Program-made: the position numbers and the translations under genes
Assembly: GCA_021811925.1 (NCBI GenBank)
Contig: JAKAPY010000030.1
Coordinates: 1 to 13,353 of the forward strand
DNA from: Thermoplasmata archaeon
GTDB lineage: Archaea > Thermoplasmatota > Thermoplasmata > Sysuiplasmatales > Sysuiplasmataceae
Direction of reading: 5' to 3'
DNA length: 13,353 bases
The notes under the pieces: model-generated
Told to the model about the DNA's origin: nothing
Seen by the model: the letters and a program-made list of their open reading frames with translations, nothing else
Databases searched by the model: none
Shown: positions 12,586 through 13,353 of the stretch, piece by piece
Layout of the letters: each line of letters opens with the position of its first letter
Position numbering within the stretch: position 1 is the stretch's first letter

Positions 12586-13353
12586 TCAACCGTTCAGTCC
12601 TCCTGCAAGAAGCTCTCCCTTCAGGAATTTGGCCATGAAAATGACAAGGACCACTACAGGAATGGTGACTATCATTGAGAATGCGGCGGCCTCTAGGATG
12701 TAGCCCCTTGTGACATATTCATAGATCAGGATAGGCAAAGTCGGCTGCGCGGGGGAAAGGAATACGGCGAAAGTGAATTCATCCCACGACATCATCCACG
12801 AAAGCAGGAAGGCGGCCGCCACTCCCGCCTTTGCAAGAGGAACGATTACAGTGTAGATAGTAGTGAAGAGCCCCGCGCCGTCAACCCTTGCCTGGGATAC
12901 AATCTCTCTTGGCAACGACTGGAAGGCGCCAAGCAGCATGAACACAGTGAGGGGCAGGACAATGAGTTCCTGTGCAAGGGCAAGGCCAAGGAACGTTTCA
13001 TTGAGTCCCAATCTCAGGAATGTTACGCTGATGGGGATGGCGATTGTGACGGAAGGGAGCATGTTGGCGAAGAAAAGCGTCGTCGATATGAGGCTTGCCA
13101 TCTTGGGCTTGAGTCTGCTCAGCCCGTACGCGGCAGGAATGCCAATCAGGAGCGCGAGCCCGCCGACAAGAAAGGCTGTTTCAAGACTCTTAATCAATGA
13201 AGTCATGATCTCAGGAATGCCGAACGCGGCCTGCAAATTGGAGAGTGTGAATCCGGCGGGGTAGAGTGTTGGATAGTTACCCGTATGGACGGCAATTGTA
13301 GTGTAGGCAGCCGGTGTAAAGGCAAGCAGGAACAGAATGTAGAGTGGGAAAGA
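12586..13353 (-). CDS. ABC transporter permease, MalG-like (CUT1 family), N-terminus cut by window edge
   Basis: The frame is open to the right end of the window, so the first residues are missing; about 255 residues are visible. It starts in a membrane segment (FPLYILFLLAFTPAAY), followed by an external stretch typical of MalG-type permeases. Further membrane helices occur around the segments SLETAFLVGGLALLIGIPAAYGL, LISTTLFFANMLPSVTIAIP, ELIVLPLTVFMLL, GVAAAFLLSWMMSW and MIVTIPVVVLVIFMAKFL. The EAA loop that docks on the ATPase is present (SQARVDGAGLFTTIYTVIVP). The C-terminus ends GLLNG-like as ELLAGGLNG, common in sugar permeases. It lies upstream of, and is probably co-transcribed with, the ATPase gene; a second permease and a solute-binding protein are expected beyond the window. 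Confidence 0.93.
   Translation of the reverse strand, partial: SFPLYILFLLAFTPAAYTTIAVHTGNYPTLYPAGFTLSNLQAAFGIPEIMTSLIKSLETAFLVGGLALLIGIPAAYGLSRLKPKMASLISTTLFFANMLPSVTIAIPISVTFLRLGLNETFLGLALAQELIVLPLTVFMLLGAFQSLPREIVSQARVDGAGLFTTIYTVIVPLAKAGVAAAFLLSWMMSWDEFTFAVFLSPAQPTLPILIYEYVTRGYILEAAAFSMIVTIPVVVLVIFMAKFLKGELLAGGLNG

Noticed and set aside
1..13353. Search by eye for CRISPR arrays, insertion sequences, integrases, toxin-antitoxin pairs or phage genes
   Set aside because: No regularly spaced direct repeats, terminal inverted repeats around a transposase-like frame, or recognisable mobile-element proteins were found.

Overview
The window looks like chromosomal DNA of an uncultured or little-studied archaeon of the Thermoplasmata (Euryarchaeota sensu lato). 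The evidence is the gene content: a GfcR-type orotate-phosphoribosyltransferase-like regulator, a ZPR1 zinc-finger protein, archease, a family 5 (UDGb-type) uracil-DNA glycosylase, a halophile/Thermoplasma-like mevalonate-branch decarboxylase, and a tRNA-Thr with an intron in the anticodon loop. Several genes also have AT-rich TATA-like boxes about 25 bases ahead of a start codon and no Shine-Dalgarno sequence, as expected for leaderless archaeal mRNAs. The placement within Thermoplasmata is inferred from remembered family patterns, not from a database search. I see no mobile element, CRISPR array, integrase or phage gene; this is mostly ordinary housekeeping DNA.

Layout. Bases 1-822 hold the tail of an HD-domain phosphohydrolase and an isochorismatase-fold protein whose usual catalytic Cys is Gly. 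Bases 906-1547 encode GfcR. Bases 1603-2447 hold a possible Cys-rich micropeptide and an uncharacterised RNase H/RuvC-fold protein, which converges by a 9-base overlap on the decarboxylase gene (2439-3401, minus). That gene is the distal member of an archease-decarboxylase operon, and the archease reading frame is broken by an in-frame TAA at 3585-3587. A TATA element at 3866-3877 appears to serve both this operon and a divergent M24 metallopeptidase (3896-4981).

Bases 5003-6187 hold a cyclophilin-like protein and a divergent ZPR1-type zinc-finger protein. Next come tRNA-Thr(UGU) with a 13-nt intron (6245-6333), aconitase (6432-9221), a PaaI-type thioesterase (9276-9722) and endonuclease III (9725-10447), the last two almost abutting. 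A 351-base gene-free stretch precedes a UDGb-family uracil-DNA glycosylase (10799-11494). The right end holds two minus-strand genes of a MalG/MalK-like carbohydrate ABC transporter, permease (cut by the window edge) then ATPase.

Functional themes are central carbon metabolism and its control (aconitase, sugar transporter, GfcR), isoprenoid lipid precursor synthesis (the decarboxylase), base-excision repair (Nth and UDGb) and RNA processing/translation (archease, ZPR1, tRNA-Thr). The points most worth a second look are the interrupted archease, the uncharacterised RNase H-fold protein with the Cys-rich mini-ORF ahead of it, the unusual tRNA intron, and which mevalonate pathway variant the decarboxylase belongs to.
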